In this document: piece by piece, positions 1-8,346 of the stretch | Layout of the letters: each line of letters begins with the position of its first letter | Numbering within the stretch: position 1 is the stretch's first letter | DNA from: UBA5314 sp964635975 | GTDB lineage: Bacteria; Bacillota; Syntrophomonadia; Syntrophomonadales; Syntrophomonadaceae | Direction: 5' to 3' | Assembly (NCBI GenBank): GCA_964635975.1 | Contig: CAZWPO010000016.1 | Location: 5,654 to 69,653 of the forward strand | Length of the DNA stretch: 64,000 nucleotides | The notes under the pieces: generated by a model | The model's database searches: none | What the model was told of the DNA's origin: nothing | Seen by the model: only the letters and a program-made list of their open reading frames with translations | Program-made: the position numbers and the translations under genes

Positions 1-623
1 CTCCAATAAAAGCCCAGCCCAACCTTGTTGAAGCCCGAGTCTATAATATTGGCTTTGTGGCCCGGCGAGTTCATGAAGGCGTCATGGGCGCCCTTCACGC
101 TGCTGTTCAAGGCTATGTTCTCAGCCGCCCTATGATAGGTGATGCCCAGGCTTTTCATCATATCAAAAGGGCTCCCGTAGCCGGGGGAACTATGGTCAAA
201 ATACCCGTTAACGGCCATGTCTTTCGATTTCAAGTAAGCTCCGCTGTTTAGATCCTGGTCTAGCCCCAGGGGCGCAGCACCGGCATTTGCTCTTTCGGCG
301 TTGAGCAGTGAAAGCATCTCGCTCTGCATGGCGCTGGCGGAATTATTCGGAGTCGGCGCAATGACCGGCGTATCGTTCTGGCTGCTACTCGAAGTAATCG
401 GTTTGGAGATCTGAAGCGGCACTCTGAAGGTATAGGTATTATTGCCTGTCTTGATCAGAAATTTGGAAAAGCAAAGGCCATAAACGAATCTGTATCCCAG
501 GTCACTCAGACACGGTGAAGCATCAATGCTTCTGGACACGGTGATTATCGGAGATGCATTTACAGCCAAAGTTGACGAAAACAAGAGTATGAGGACAGTT
601 GTGACAGTCAAGAATTTTTTCAT
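1..623 (-). CDS. CAP/SCP-domain secreted protein (YkwD-like), 3' end outside window
   Basis: The gene runs off the left edge, so only about 207 N-terminal residues are visible. An ATG at 623 is preceded by AGGAGGT. The protein opens with a lysine-rich, hydrophobic signal peptide ending near VNASP, then a linker and a CAP domain. CAP motifs seen are LLNAERANAG, DMAVNGYFDHSSP, ENIA and FMNSPGHKANII, close to the YkwD/PR-1 consensus with its cavity histidines and glutamate. Bacterial CAP proteins are exported; their biochemical role is mostly unsettled, and several Firmicutes copies are linked to the cell surface or to sporulation. Divergent from the next gene. Confidence 0.88.
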   Translation of the reverse strand, partial: MKKFLTVTTVLILLFSSTLAVNASPIITVSRSIDASPCLSDLGYRFVYGLCFSKFLIKTGNNTYTFRVPLQISKPITSSSSQNDTPVIAPTPNNSASAMQSEMLSLLNAERANAGAAPLGLDQDLNSGAYLKSKDMAVNGYFDHSSPGYGSPFDMMKSLGITYHRAAENIALNSSVKGAHDAFMNSPGHKANIIDSGFNKVGLGFYW

Positions 624-825
624 TATATTTTACCTCCTTATTCCTACCTTAACTAAATATCTCACAAAAAATCCAGTTGATAATATTACCATCAGGATAC
701 TATTTATGATGTAATCATCCAGGAAAAACTATTTTCGCCTGAGCTGGATAATTGGCCCGCCCGGAGCCTGGGTGGGCGGCAGTTACCTGTAACGCCATTA
801 TATAGGCAAATTCCTTAACTTTCCT

Positions 826-855
826 TTGACGATAGATTGCTGTAATCGATAGAAT
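826..855 (+). promoter_or_regulatory. Candidate sigma-A promoter for the M15 peptidase gene
   Basis: TTGACG at 826-831 and TAGAAT at 850-855 are separated by 18 bases, upstream of the ATG at 943. The match is good but not confirmed. A GC-rich hairpin at 755-777 lies further upstream, between the two divergent genes, and lacks a T-run. Confidence 0.45.
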
Positions 856-942
856 AGAATGTAAATTATAAGAAAAAAGGGAGGCAAATAGGAGGCGACA
901 TTGGGACGGGCAGTCCCGGGTCTAATATCATGGAGGATACAT

Positions 943-1827
943 ATGAACAAAAAAATAACTGGCGCATTGATCCTGGCGGTGATGCTTATCAGCATGGCGG
1001 GACTGGGCATGGCTTTAAGCAGAAACCAGGCTCCCGTCCAATTCGAATCAAGCTCGGAAATAAGTAATGACATTGCTGGACTGGAGGAGGATAGCGCGAA
1101 TATCTCGGGGGAGGACTCTCCCCTGCCGGGCATTGCCGATGAGGCAGAGATGACTGATACATATGGTAGTCCCGAAAATTATGAGAAAGAGAACAAAAAA
1201 ATAGCGGATGTCGCTGATGACGGCACAGAGCAAAAGCCTTCGGGGTCAGAAAAGACAAATACCAATACCCAGGCGAGCGCAGAGCCTCAGACATCGGTAA
1301 GTACGGAGGCTTCAAGATCCGGAAAAGTGAGCAGCAGCCAATACTGTCTGCTCTCGAAAAACCAGGGTATATATGGTCAGTTTGCATATAGGAACACCAG
1401 CGGGGGAAGAATAGAGGTCGATCCACAGTGGATTGCAGAAAATATAATTACTATAACACTTCCTGGTCTGAACAAGCAGGTGAGGGTTCACAAAGCTGCC
1501 AGGGATGAGTTTATCAAGGCCTTTACTCTGATCAAAAACGGCAGTGTTACTATCGACGGCAAACGTGTACCTTTGCTGAGTTTAGTAAAAAGCATGGATG
1601 GTACATTTGTGACCCGGCATGTAAATTGGAATGCTTCGAGCGGATTGAGCAATCATTCATGGGGAATCGCCATAGACATCAATGCTAGCGACCATTACCG
1701 CTATGTTAATCCCAGCCGGGAACCTAATGATCCCAACCTGATCTTGTGGGAAAATGCCTTCAAGCCTGCGGGATTTTCATGGGGAAACAGCTACAGCGAT
1801 GCAATGCATTTTGAGCTGTTGGACTAG
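943..1827 (+). CDS. M15-family peptidase (VanY / L-alanyl-D-glutamate endopeptidase-like)
   Basis: Predicted zinc peptidase acting on peptidoglycan stem peptides outside the membrane. The 294-residue protein starts with an uncleaved or cleaved hydrophobic segment (residues 5-25), followed by a long polar Ser/Glu-rich linker to about residue 130 and then the catalytic domain. Zinc ligands of the M15 fold are visible: H238 and D245 in NHSWGIAIDIN and H289 in MHFE near the C terminus, matching the M15C (CwlK-type) arrangement. The start at 943 follows TGGAGGA at 931-937; an in-frame TTG at 901 lacks such a site. Probably sits in the wall zone with the linker acting as a spacer. The precise cleavage specificity cannot be told. 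Confidence 0.85.
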   Translation: MNKKITGALILAVMLISMAGLGMALSRNQAPVQFESSSEISNDIAGLEEDSANISGEDSPLPGIADEAEMTDTYGSPENYEKENKKIADVADDGTEQKPSGSEKTNTNTQASAEPQTSVSTEASRSGKVSSSQYCLLSKNQGIYGQFAYRNTSGGRIEVDPQWIAENIITITLPGLNKQVRVHKAARDEFIKAFTLIKNGSVTIDGKRVPLLSLVKSMDGTFVTRHVNWNASSGLSNHSWGIAIDINASDHYRYVNPSREPNDPNLILWENAFKPAGFSWGNSYSDAMHFELLD

Positions 1828-1960
1828 GAGCGGAAATAAGGCCAGCCCAGGTTTATGGGGCGATATCTACGCTTGAATTCCGATATGGGTAATGTGATGT
1901 GCTTGTTTCTTCGATAATATAATCATCTATTATCTTAAATTATGAGGCTGTGGTGATAAC

Positions 1961-2206
1961 ATGAAGCTGACCCATTCGCGAGTGGGAGTAGTAACTGACG
2001 ACAGCCAGTCTCCGCTAAAGATCAATTATCGGAATACCTGGTATGATGTCATCGAAAAGCTGGATACCTGGAACGATACCGGGGAATGGTGGAACGGTGA
2101 GACTGAGAAGATATTCTATCGGCTCATACTCATCGATGGATCAGTCATGGAGATTTACAGAGATCTGCCCAGCAATGAGTGGTGGAGCAACAAGATATAT
2201 GACTGA
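1961..2206 (+). CDS. Small DUF6504-like protein
   Basis: An 81-residue protein rich in tryptophan. The C-terminal half (FYRLILIDGSVMEIYRDL, then EWWSNKIYD) matches the pattern I associate with DUF6504, a short domain sometimes found near DNA-repair genes. No catalytic residues are evident and no signal peptide or membrane segment is present. The ribosome site is weak. Here it stands alone between two unrelated genes and is closed by a bidirectional hairpin. The family assignment is from pattern memory only. Confidence 0.6.
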   Translation: MKLTHSRVGVVTDDSQSPLKINYRNTWYDVIEKLDTWNDTGEWWNGETEKIFYRLILIDGSVMEIYRDLPSNEWWSNKIYD

Positions 2207-2230
2207 GTAAATCTTGCTAAACAGATCAAA

Positions 2231-2281
2231 AGGGGTAGAATCTTACTCGTCTGAAGTGAGATCCTACCCCTGGATTTTCTT
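2231..2281. terminator. Bidirectional rho-independent terminator
   Basis: A 17-bp stem with a few G-U pairs (AGGGGTAGAATCTTACT against AGTGAGATCCTACCCCT) with a 7-base loop, then a T-rich tail. It lies between two convergent genes and can serve both. Confidence 0.75.
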
Positions 2282-2303
2282 GATGATCCCTCGGAGTCAC
2301 AGC

Positions 2304-3326
2304 TTAACAAGCGCTCCAGCCATTATTGAGCACCGCCATCAAACAGGCGTCTACAACCAGCCGATCGTATAGTTTGGGGCTGTTGCGAACGATTTCCCGA
2401 AGGCTATCCTCCATCGAATGGGCGGGGCGATAGGGCCGGTGTGAGGCCATAGCTTCTACGACATCGGCAACCGCCAGTATTCTGGCCTCGATTATGATAT
2501 CAGATTTTGACAGGCCTGAAGGATATCCGGAGCCATCTAATCTTTCATGATGCTGAACCACCATCTGGGCGATGGGCCTGGCAAAAGGGATTGGCTGGAG
2601 TATTTCATAACCGAACAGACAGTGCGCCCGAACTATACTCATCTCCGCCCTGGTAAGAGTGCCGGGTTTGTTCAATATCTCGGCGGGAATGCCTATTTTG
2701 CCAATGTCATGCAGCAAGCCCCCGATGCGTACACCTTCTATTTCTTCTTTTGACAGTCCCATCTTGGCGGCTATTTTACAGGCGAGCTGGGCAACACCAC
2801 GCTGGTGGCCTGCTACATAGGGATCTTTTCTCTCTGAAACTGTTGCCAGAGCCTGAACCACTCCGTCCAAAGTCAACTCCAGAGTGTGGATGCTTTCCGC
2901 CAGCTCTACTTCGGATTTCTTCAGATCGCTGACATCTTCAAATGTTGAATAGACCAATAAATCATCCTGACTTTTATCCACTATCGTGTTGGTGATAAGC
3001 CAGCGCAGGCGCTCTTCTTTAGAATTCCAGATTCCCATGACTACGCCTGAAACCCCTTGCCCGCTATTCAGAGCCATGACAGCAGGAAGTTCCTCAGAGG
3101 GAAATGCTGATCCATCGGGTTTAACAAATTTCGAGCGGTTATCCAGGACGGTATGCCCCAGCAATTCTTCCTCTGTCAATCCCAGAAGCTTCAGCGCAGA
3201 CGGATTGGTGGCGATGATCTTTCCGCCGCTATCATACAATACGACTCCCTGGGGCATCATCTCATAAATTCTTCTGTAATTGTTACTGCGCCCATGCACG
3301 GCACCAGCCGAACCTGATTTAGCCAC
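2304..3326 (-). CDS. PAS domain HD-GYP cyclic-di-GMP phosphodiesterase
   Basis: Predicted to hydrolyse c-di-GMP. A PAS domain (about residues 15-135, with ATNPSALKLLGLTEEELLGH) is joined by a short helical linker to an HD-GYP domain (150-340). Catalytic landmarks are HDIGK with H206/D207 and HHERLDGSGYP at 259-269, so the metal site looks intact. The chosen GTG at 3326 lies 8 bases after AGGAGG. A longer in-frame reading back to 3482 would run through a repetitive palindrome at 3401-3428 and has no signal-like logic, so I reject it. The 340-residue form has no membrane segment and should be cytosolic, sensing a soluble cue through PAS. Confidence 0.9.
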   Translation of the reverse strand: MAKSGSAGAVHGRSNNYRRIYEMMPQGVVLYDSGGKIIATNPSALKLLGLTEEELLGHTVLDNRSKFVKPDGSAFPSEELPAVMALNSGQGVSGVVMGIWNSKEERLRWLITNTIVDKSQDDLLVYSTFEDVSDLKKSEVELAESIHTLELTLDGVVQALATVSERKDPYVAGHQRGVAQLACKIAAKMGLSKEEIEGVRIGGLLHDIGKIGIPAEILNKPGTLTRAEMSIVRAHCLFGYEILQPIPFARPIAQMVVQHHERLDGSGYPSGLSKSDIIIEARILAVADVVEAMASHRPYRPAHSMEDSLREIVRNSPKLYDRLVVDACLMAVLNNGWSAC

Positions 3327-3400
3327 AAGGCCTGCCTCCTCTCCAAAAAATGGAATTAATAATATATTATGTAAAAATATCCCGAGGGTGAGCGCTAAGT

Positions 3401-3428
3401 GGAAACAAGGGGACGTCCCCTTGTTTCC
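3401..3428. repeat. REP-like perfect palindrome, GGGGACGT core
   Basis: A 28-base perfect palindrome with arms GGAAACAAGGGGAC and GTCCCCTTGTTTCC, upstream of the HD-GYP gene. The same GGGGACG core recurs at 4489-4612 and 63935-63966. The rest of 3429-3747 holds no gene I can support. Confidence 0.8.
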
Positions 3429-3759
3429 AGGGATAGCTAAAAAACATTCTATAGATGAAAAGGAAAATGTCGAAATAAACAAGAAAATTAAGATATGTCA
3501 AATTAGGACGGAAAATAAATTGGGAACCAAAGTAATATGTATAGGCAGAAACGGAAATACCCTCAAGTGATATTTTAAGATGGATTCAATTCTTAACAAT
3601 GATATGTGGTGAAGGAGGGATTGGCACGGTACTTTGATCGAGGCAAGCGTTTGAAATAGAGTTGAATCAAATGTTGTGGAAAGGTTATTAAAGCAGCCTC
3701 AATAGATGCCTGGTTGATGAAGAGAACTCAAATGAGAACTTAGTTTTGGAGGAATGTAC

Positions 3760-4482
3760 ATGAAGAGCAAAGTAGCCTATTTGTTAACAGGAATTCTGAT
3801 TGGATCTTTATTATTTGGCTCAGTAGCAGTCTTTGCCGATCAAACAATTAAACTAATAGTCAACGGACAGGTAATAAATTCTGATGTTTCCCCGCAGATA
3901 ATAGACGGCAGGACTATGATTCCAGCCCGTGCTCTGGCGGAAGCATTAGGAGCAACTGTTTCTTGGGATGCATCACAAAACGCAGTAATTGTAACAAGTC
4001 AAGGTCAAAAGCCAGCCACAGTTTCATCTGGCAAGTCTATTGATCTGACCTCACTGGAATATGCGGGCACAAATAATGCCAGTAGATTATACATAGATAA
4101 ATTGAAGAACATGTTCACGGACAGAAAGTTCAAGATAGCTGGAAAAGAATACGATAAAGGCATCTGTCTGTCCGGCAGTTACGAAGAACCCTACATCGCC
4201 TACAATCTTCAATCAAATTATTCCAGGTTGACAGGATATTTTGGTACTGAAGACGCCTGCCCCTATAATTCGTCACCATATCTCAATCAAGTTGTAATCT
4301 ATGGGGATGATGTCAAGCTTTACGAAAGCGAAGGTTTGGCTAAAGGTGATGTACCGGTCTTTGTAGATATTAACGTAACCGGGGTTAATCAACTGAAGAT
4401 TGTTTTCCGGGACGCCAATCCGAAACATGAGAATATTTATGTTTTCTCAGCTGTATTAGCTAACCCAAAACTATATCAATAG
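3760..4482 (+). CDS. Secreted protein with copper-amine-oxidase-N-like domain and NPCBM-like domain
   Basis: A 240-residue exported protein. Signal peptide at residues 1-27, then a copper amine oxidase N-terminal-like domain (KLIVNGQVI...IIDGRTMIPARALAEALGATVSWD, residues 30-80), common in Clostridia cell-surface proteins and unrelated to copper catalysis. The C-terminal part (about 95-240, KEYDKGICLSG, DINVTGVNQLKIVF, NIYVFSAVL) resembles an NPCBM carbohydrate-binding module. It probably attaches to wall or extracellular polysaccharide. The second of two close ATGs is chosen because GGAGGA at 3748-3753 would otherwise touch the start. It is followed directly by a repeat cluster. Confidence 0.8.
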   Translation: MKSKVAYLLTGILIGSLLFGSVAVFADQTIKLIVNGQVINSDVSPQIIDGRTMIPARALAEALGATVSWDASQNAVIVTSQGQKPATVSSGKSIDLTSLEYAGTNNASRLYIDKLKNMFTDRKFKIAGKEYDKGICLSGSYEEPYIAYNLQSNYSRLTGYFGTEDACPYNSSPYLNQVVIYGDDVKLYESEGLAKGDVPVFVDINVTGVNQLKIVFRDANPKHENIYVFSAVLANPKLYQ

Positions 4483-4488
4483 TTGTAG

Positions 4489-4517
4489 GAAGCAAGGGGA
4501 CGTTCCTTTTGCTTCCT
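4489..4517. repeat. REP-like imperfect palindrome
   Basis: GGAAGC at the left and GCTTCC at the right frame a GGGGACGTTCC core. It is nearly self-complementary, with G-T mismatches, and lies just after the NPCBM gene. It is in opposite orientation to the two copies at 4549-4612. Confidence 0.75.
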
Positions 4518-4548
4518 CATTCCTTTTTGTGTTTTTCCGAAGGAAGCA

Positions 4549-4612
4549 GGGGGGAAGCAAAAGGAACGTCCCCCTGCTTCGGGGGGAAGCAAAAGGAACG
4601 TCCCCCTGCTTC
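4549..4612. repeat. Two perfect tandem 32-bp REP-like units
   Basis: Units at 4549-4580 and 4581-4612 are identical: six G, then AAGCAAAAGGAACG, then TCCCCCTGCTTC. A partial GAAGC lead-in precedes at 4543. Together with 4489-4517 this makes an inverted cluster, the layout expected of REPIN-type elements mobilised by RAYT transposases. No such transposase gene is in the window. Confidence 0.8.
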
Positions 4613-4706
4613 GTTTCCACTTGCTTCCTGCTTCGATAAGCTATAATAGTGAAAATAGGGATGGGAGAGCGCGTTCGCGAAAAGAGCAGACAGGGGGTAT
4701 GTGATT

Positions 4707-5690
4707 ATGCAGATGCGCCGTTTGGGCAAAAATGGAGAGCTGGTTTCAGCTATAGGCCTGGGCTGTATGGGCATGAGCGAATTTTATGGAAAAGCTGATG
4801 ATGCCCAGTCCAGGAGGACTATCTTGACGGCTCTGGATAATGGCATCAACATGCTGGATACTGCTGATATGTATGGCATGGGGCATAACGAGGAATTGAT
4901 CGGCCGAACTCTAAAAGATTGGCACGGGGAGGCCTTTGTAGCCAGCAAATTTGGGATAGTACGTGAGCCGGGGAGCTATGAACGCACCATAAACGGGCGG
5001 CCCGAATATGTTAGGAAAGCCTGCGAAAACAGCTTGCGCCGCCTGAGGCGCGATCATATAGACCTCTATTACCTGCACCGCATCGACCACAGCATCCCGA
5101 TAGAGGAGACAGTCGGCGCGATGTCAGACCTGGTTAAAAAGGGAATGGTACGCTATATAGGAATGTCCGAGGCATCAGCTGCCACCATCCGAAAAGCCCA
5201 CAGGGTTCATCCCCTGGCCGCAGTGCAGAGCGAGTATTCTCTCTGGACCCGGCATATAGAAAATGAGGTGCTGCCTGCGCTCCAGGAACTGGGCATAGCC
5301 CTGGTCGCTTACAGCCCTCTGGGGAGAGGCTTCCTTACCGGAGCCCTTGATAAAGATGCACTTCAGGAAAACGATTTTCGTAAATCTGTGCCCCGCCTGC
5401 AGGGCGACAATTATGAGCATAATCTAGGGTTGGTGCAGCGCCTGCAGAAGCTGGCTCAGGAGAGAGGCATCGTACTGCCTAAACTCAGCCTATCCTGGGT
5501 CTTAAACAAAGGTGAGGATATTATACCCATTCCCGGGACCAGACACGTGAACCACTTACTTGATAACATTCAGGCTATCGATGTCAGGCTATCGGCGATG
5601 GAACTAGCGGAAATAGAAGCGGTTTTTCCCATCGGGCATGTAAAAGGAGAACGTTACCCGTTAGCGGGAATGGTGGGTATCGAGGAATAA
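4707..5690 (+). CDS. Aldo/keto reductase
   Basis: NADPH-dependent oxidoreductase of the aldo/keto reductase superfamily, of the YakC/AKR13-like type judged by the opening RRLGKNGELVSAIGLGCMGMSEFYG. The 327-residue length is normal. Catalytic tetrad candidates are D51, Y56 (DTADMY), K81 (ASKFG) and H124 (YYLHRID). The cofactor end shows IPIPGTRHVNHLLDN. The start ATG at 4707 follows AGGGGG by 8-9 bases; a GTG six bases earlier is less well placed. It stands alone after the repeat cluster, and the substrate is unknown. Confidence 0.92.
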   Translation: MQMRRLGKNGELVSAIGLGCMGMSEFYGKADDAQSRRTILTALDNGINMLDTADMYGMGHNEELIGRTLKDWHGEAFVASKFGIVREPGSYERTINGRPEYVRKACENSLRRLRRDHIDLYYLHRIDHSIPIEETVGAMSDLVKKGMVRYIGMSEASAATIRKAHRVHPLAAVQSEYSLWTRHIENEVLPALQELGIALVAYSPLGRGFLTGALDKDALQENDFRKSVPRLQGDNYEHNLGLVQRLQKLAQERGIVLPKLSLSWVLNKGEDIIPIPGTRHVNHLLDNIQAIDVRLSAMELAEIEAVFPIGHVKGERYPLAGMVGIEE

Positions 5691-5804
5691 TTAAGCTTTC
5701 AGACTAATTTTTGCCACCAAATGAAGCGATATATTATATAATCATGGTATATGAGGCTTTAAGCCGTTGGCTTAATGAATAATTGCCACAGGGAGGTTAT
5801 CCGC

Positions 5805-6320
5805 TTGGCAGATGTTTTCTCGAGCTTTTTCAGTCGCCTGACGCTGGTCAGATTGATGGAAGCCCTGGTATCGGCTTCCCGGATTAAGCACACTGCTCAA
5901 ACCGTATCCTCAGGTACTGCCATCGCAAATCATTCCCCCACTTCTTTTGATGAAATAATTAAAAAAGCAAGCAAAAAATTTGGTGTTGATGAACAGGTAA
6001 TTGCTGCTGTAATTAATCAGGAATCTAGTTTTGACCGTACCGCAGTATCCAGCGCCGGAGCCCAGGGGCTGATGCAGCTTATGCCGGCGACTGCTGAATC
6101 GCTGGGGGTCGACAATCCCTTCGACGCCGAACAGAACATCATGGCTGGAACCAAATACCTGCGCCAGAAGCTGGACGAGTTCGGAGGCAGCCTTCCTTTA
6201 GCTCTGGCCGCCTACAACGCGGGCTCCGGAGCCGTCAATAAATACGGCGGCATACCGCCCTACAAAGAGACCCAGAATTACGTGTCAAAGGTGATGAAAT
6301 CGATAGACTACCGGGCTTGA
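5805..6320 (+). CDS. Lytic transglycosylase, SLT domain
   Basis: A 171-residue protein whose C-terminal two thirds is a Slt70-type lysozyme fold cleaving glycan strands with formation of anhydromuramic ends. Key pieces are NQES with catalytic E73, SSAGAQGLMQLMPATAESLGV, and AAYNAGSGAV. The N-terminal 45 residues contain a weak hydrophobic stretch, not a convincing signal peptide. I choose TTG at 5805 because GGGAGG at 5791-5796 stands 8 bases before it; an ATG at 5775 has no ribosome site. Similar short SLT proteins are often encoded near spore or wall genes. Confidence 0.88.
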   Translation: MADVFSSFFSRLTLVRLMEALVSASRIKHTAQTVSSGTAIANHSPTSFDEIIKKASKKFGVDEQVIAAVINQESSFDRTAVSSAGAQGLMQLMPATAESLGVDNPFDAEQNIMAGTKYLRQKLDEFGGSLPLALAAYNAGSGAVNKYGGIPPYKETQNYVSKVMKSIDYRA

Positions 6321-6353
6321 GAAGCCTAAAATATTAACGATTACCGAAAGTTG

Positions 6354-7553
6354 CTACCATTCTCCCTGCACCTCACCATAGCGGTGGTCGGCGGAAAAGT
6401 CGGCTTTGTCGAAGTAGTTGCCGTTGCTGCCGAAGGTGGTGTCCACATTTATCCAGCGTTTCTCTTCACTGCAGTAGACCTGGTTCCAGGCGTGGTCTCC
6501 CCAGGAGATCCCACTGTAGCCCAATCCGGTAACCAGACGCACTTTCAGGCCAACCGCCCGGCACATGGAAATGTAAAGGCTAGAGTAATCAAAGCAAATG
6601 CCGCTACGGGTGTCGAATGCTACCAGGGAGCCGGAAGCTATGCCGCTGGTGTCCCGGCTGATTCGGGCCGCTTTGTCGGAGTCATATTCCAGGTTCTGGC
6701 TTACCCAGCGGTATATGTGATAGGCTTTGGCTTTGCTGGTGGTGTCGCCAGCGGTTATATCGCGGGCTGTCTCATCGATCTCAGGGCTGGATCTGATGGC
6801 CTGGTCCAGGGTGACTCCATTAAAGTATTCGATTACCCGGCCGCTGATGGGCTTGCGGGTGGGATCGGGAATGCCCTTTTCCAGTGAGGGCAGGATAAAA
6901 TCTGCAGTTCTGGCGAATGAATCATTGACTATGACCGGTATCTTTTTGGCCAGGTTGGAATTGAGCGCCGGATAGAGCGCGTCCCTATACAGAGCCTGAT
7001 AAGTATGGGATTCGTTCATCCACTTTGCCAGCACTGGTGACGGATAATAATAGGAGATGAAATTGAGCAGGAGACCGGCGATGAGAAGGAGGAAGGCGGC
7101 CCGGGGAAGCTGCACCAGGGAACCAATAATCCCCCTGCTTACCTTGCCCCGCTTGCTCATGAAGGAAGACAATGAATCGGCCAGGGGCCCAAAAAGATGA
7201 TCAAACAGCGCTCCGTTTATCAACCTGATGATCTCGATCAGGATCAAAAATATTATCGGCACCACTATAATGTAGATGAAAACATCCTGCCCGTACAGAA
7301 AAATCCTGATGTTCTCTGGAATCCAGTTATATATCTGCTGGAAAATGCCAGGCTGGTGGTCGAAGAATATTTTTTTAGTGAGCAGTACGGAGGCATATAA
7401 TCCCAGCAGGATGCCCAGGGTATCCAGAAATGCCCAAAGCCTTTCATGAATGCCGGCTCTGGAGAAGCGTTCAAACGCGCCCATAATAAGTGGAACTACC
7501 AGTATAGCTAGTAGAGCTGCGCTCACCGGATTTATATCTGACAAAACCATCAT
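6354..7553 (-). CDS. Membrane protein with transglutaminase-like domain
   Basis: A 399-residue protein. Four or so membrane helices occur in the first 170 residues (near 12-28, 45-60, 92-112, 150-170), then a soluble domain carrying the papain-like transglutaminase core. The Cys-His-Asp triad is visible: C320 in RSGICFDYSSLY, H354 in DHAWNQVY and D371 in INVDTTFG. In bacteria such domains act mostly as cysteine proteases or peptide-crosslinking enzymes at the cell surface. The start is uncertain between two adjacent ATG codons. It is convergent with the SLT gene, with only 33 bases between. Confidence 0.82.
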   Translation of the reverse strand: MMVLSDINPVSAALLAILVVPLIMGAFERFSRAGIHERLWAFLDTLGILLGLYASVLLTKKIFFDHQPGIFQQIYNWIPENIRIFLYGQDVFIYIIVVPIIFLILIEIIRLINGALFDHLFGPLADSLSSFMSKRGKVSRGIIGSLVQLPRAAFLLLIAGLLLNFISYYYPSPVLAKWMNESHTYQALYRDALYPALNSNLAKKIPVIVNDSFARTADFILPSLEKGIPDPTRKPISGRVIEYFNGVTLDQAIRSSPEIDETARDITAGDTTSKAKAYHIYRWVSQNLEYDSDKAARISRDTSGIASGSLVAFDTRSGICFDYSSLYISMCRAVGLKVRLVTGLGYSGISWGDHAWNQVYCSEEKRWINVDTTFGSNGNYFDKADFSADHRYGEVQGEW

Positions 7554-7965
7554 TCCTGTTCAATAAGTTTCCCCTTATATTATACCGGCATGTTTTTAAA
7601 AATCACCTGTTCATTTTGGACCGCCTGCTTGAAGGATTCAAGAAAGGCTATAACAAAGATTAGAAAAAGGGAAATGCAAGCGGATTATGCTTAAAATGGC
7701 TCAGGAAGTGGCCCGGTCTACTTATCTGTCCGCAAAAAAATATTTCTTTTGTTCATGTTTATAAATCTGAAAATATAGATATAATATGCCGCATATCAAT
7801 AACGGCAGTAGGGGCAGGATTAATTGTCACGTGAAAATGATAACTAATATTTCTACTGCCTGTAAGACTGGTAAAATTAGAAATGATGAGATATATAGGC
7901 AAAGGAGGATTTCACCATTTAATCCAGAAAAAGATAGATAACTTCCTGATAGGGGGTGGAATTAG
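7554..7965. other. Intergenic, no gene seen
   Basis: About 410 bases between divergent genes. AT-rich stretches at 7740-7800 could hold promoters (a TATAAT occurs near 7789), but no well-spaced -35 was found. No structured RNA or convincing short reading frame was recognised. Confidence 0.5.
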
Positions 7966-8247
7966 GTGAAAAGTGGAATGGGCTTAAGCATTTTGCTTTT
8001 ATACCTGCTTATTATCAATACGGTTTGTTATTTTCTGTTCTTCTGGGATAAACGAATGGCCACCCGCGGTCGTCGGCGTATTCCCGAGCGGCGTTTGTTC
8101 CTGATCGGATTTTTAGGAGGCGCGCTGGGAGGCCTGTTGGCCATGTATATGTTCCGCCACAAGACCCTGCATCGCAAATTTAAGCTGGGATTTCCGGTCA
8201 TTATCATACTCCATCTCTCTGTTCTATATCTGCTATTTCGATACTAA
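7966..8247 (+). CDS. DUF1294 family membrane protein
   Basis: A 93-residue protein starting at GTG after GGGGGTG. It has a first hydrophobic helix (about 5-25), a conserved FFWDKRMATRGRRRIPERRLF loop, then a glycine-rich helix (GFLGGALGGLLAMYMFRHKTLH) and a last helix. This is the DUF1294 signature in full. Function is unknown; the family is small, integral and widespread. It precedes the FAD/Rieske gene by 100 bases on the same strand, perhaps only by chance. Confidence 0.9.
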   Translation: MKSGMGLSILLLYLLIINTVCYFLFFWDKRMATRGRRRIPERRLFLIGFLGGALGGLLAMYMFRHKTLHRKFKLGFPVIIILHLSVLYLLFRY

Positions 8248-8346
8248 GATCAGTTTGACCGTCGCCAAATAACTCCAGGGATAATATGACTTATTTTTGC
8301 CTGAAGGTAGCAAACTATAGGCAAATGTATTTATGGGAGTGATTAT

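Noticed and set aside
7690..7767. A 25-codon frame starting at the ATG near 7687
   Set aside because: No ribosome site and no recognisable composition.
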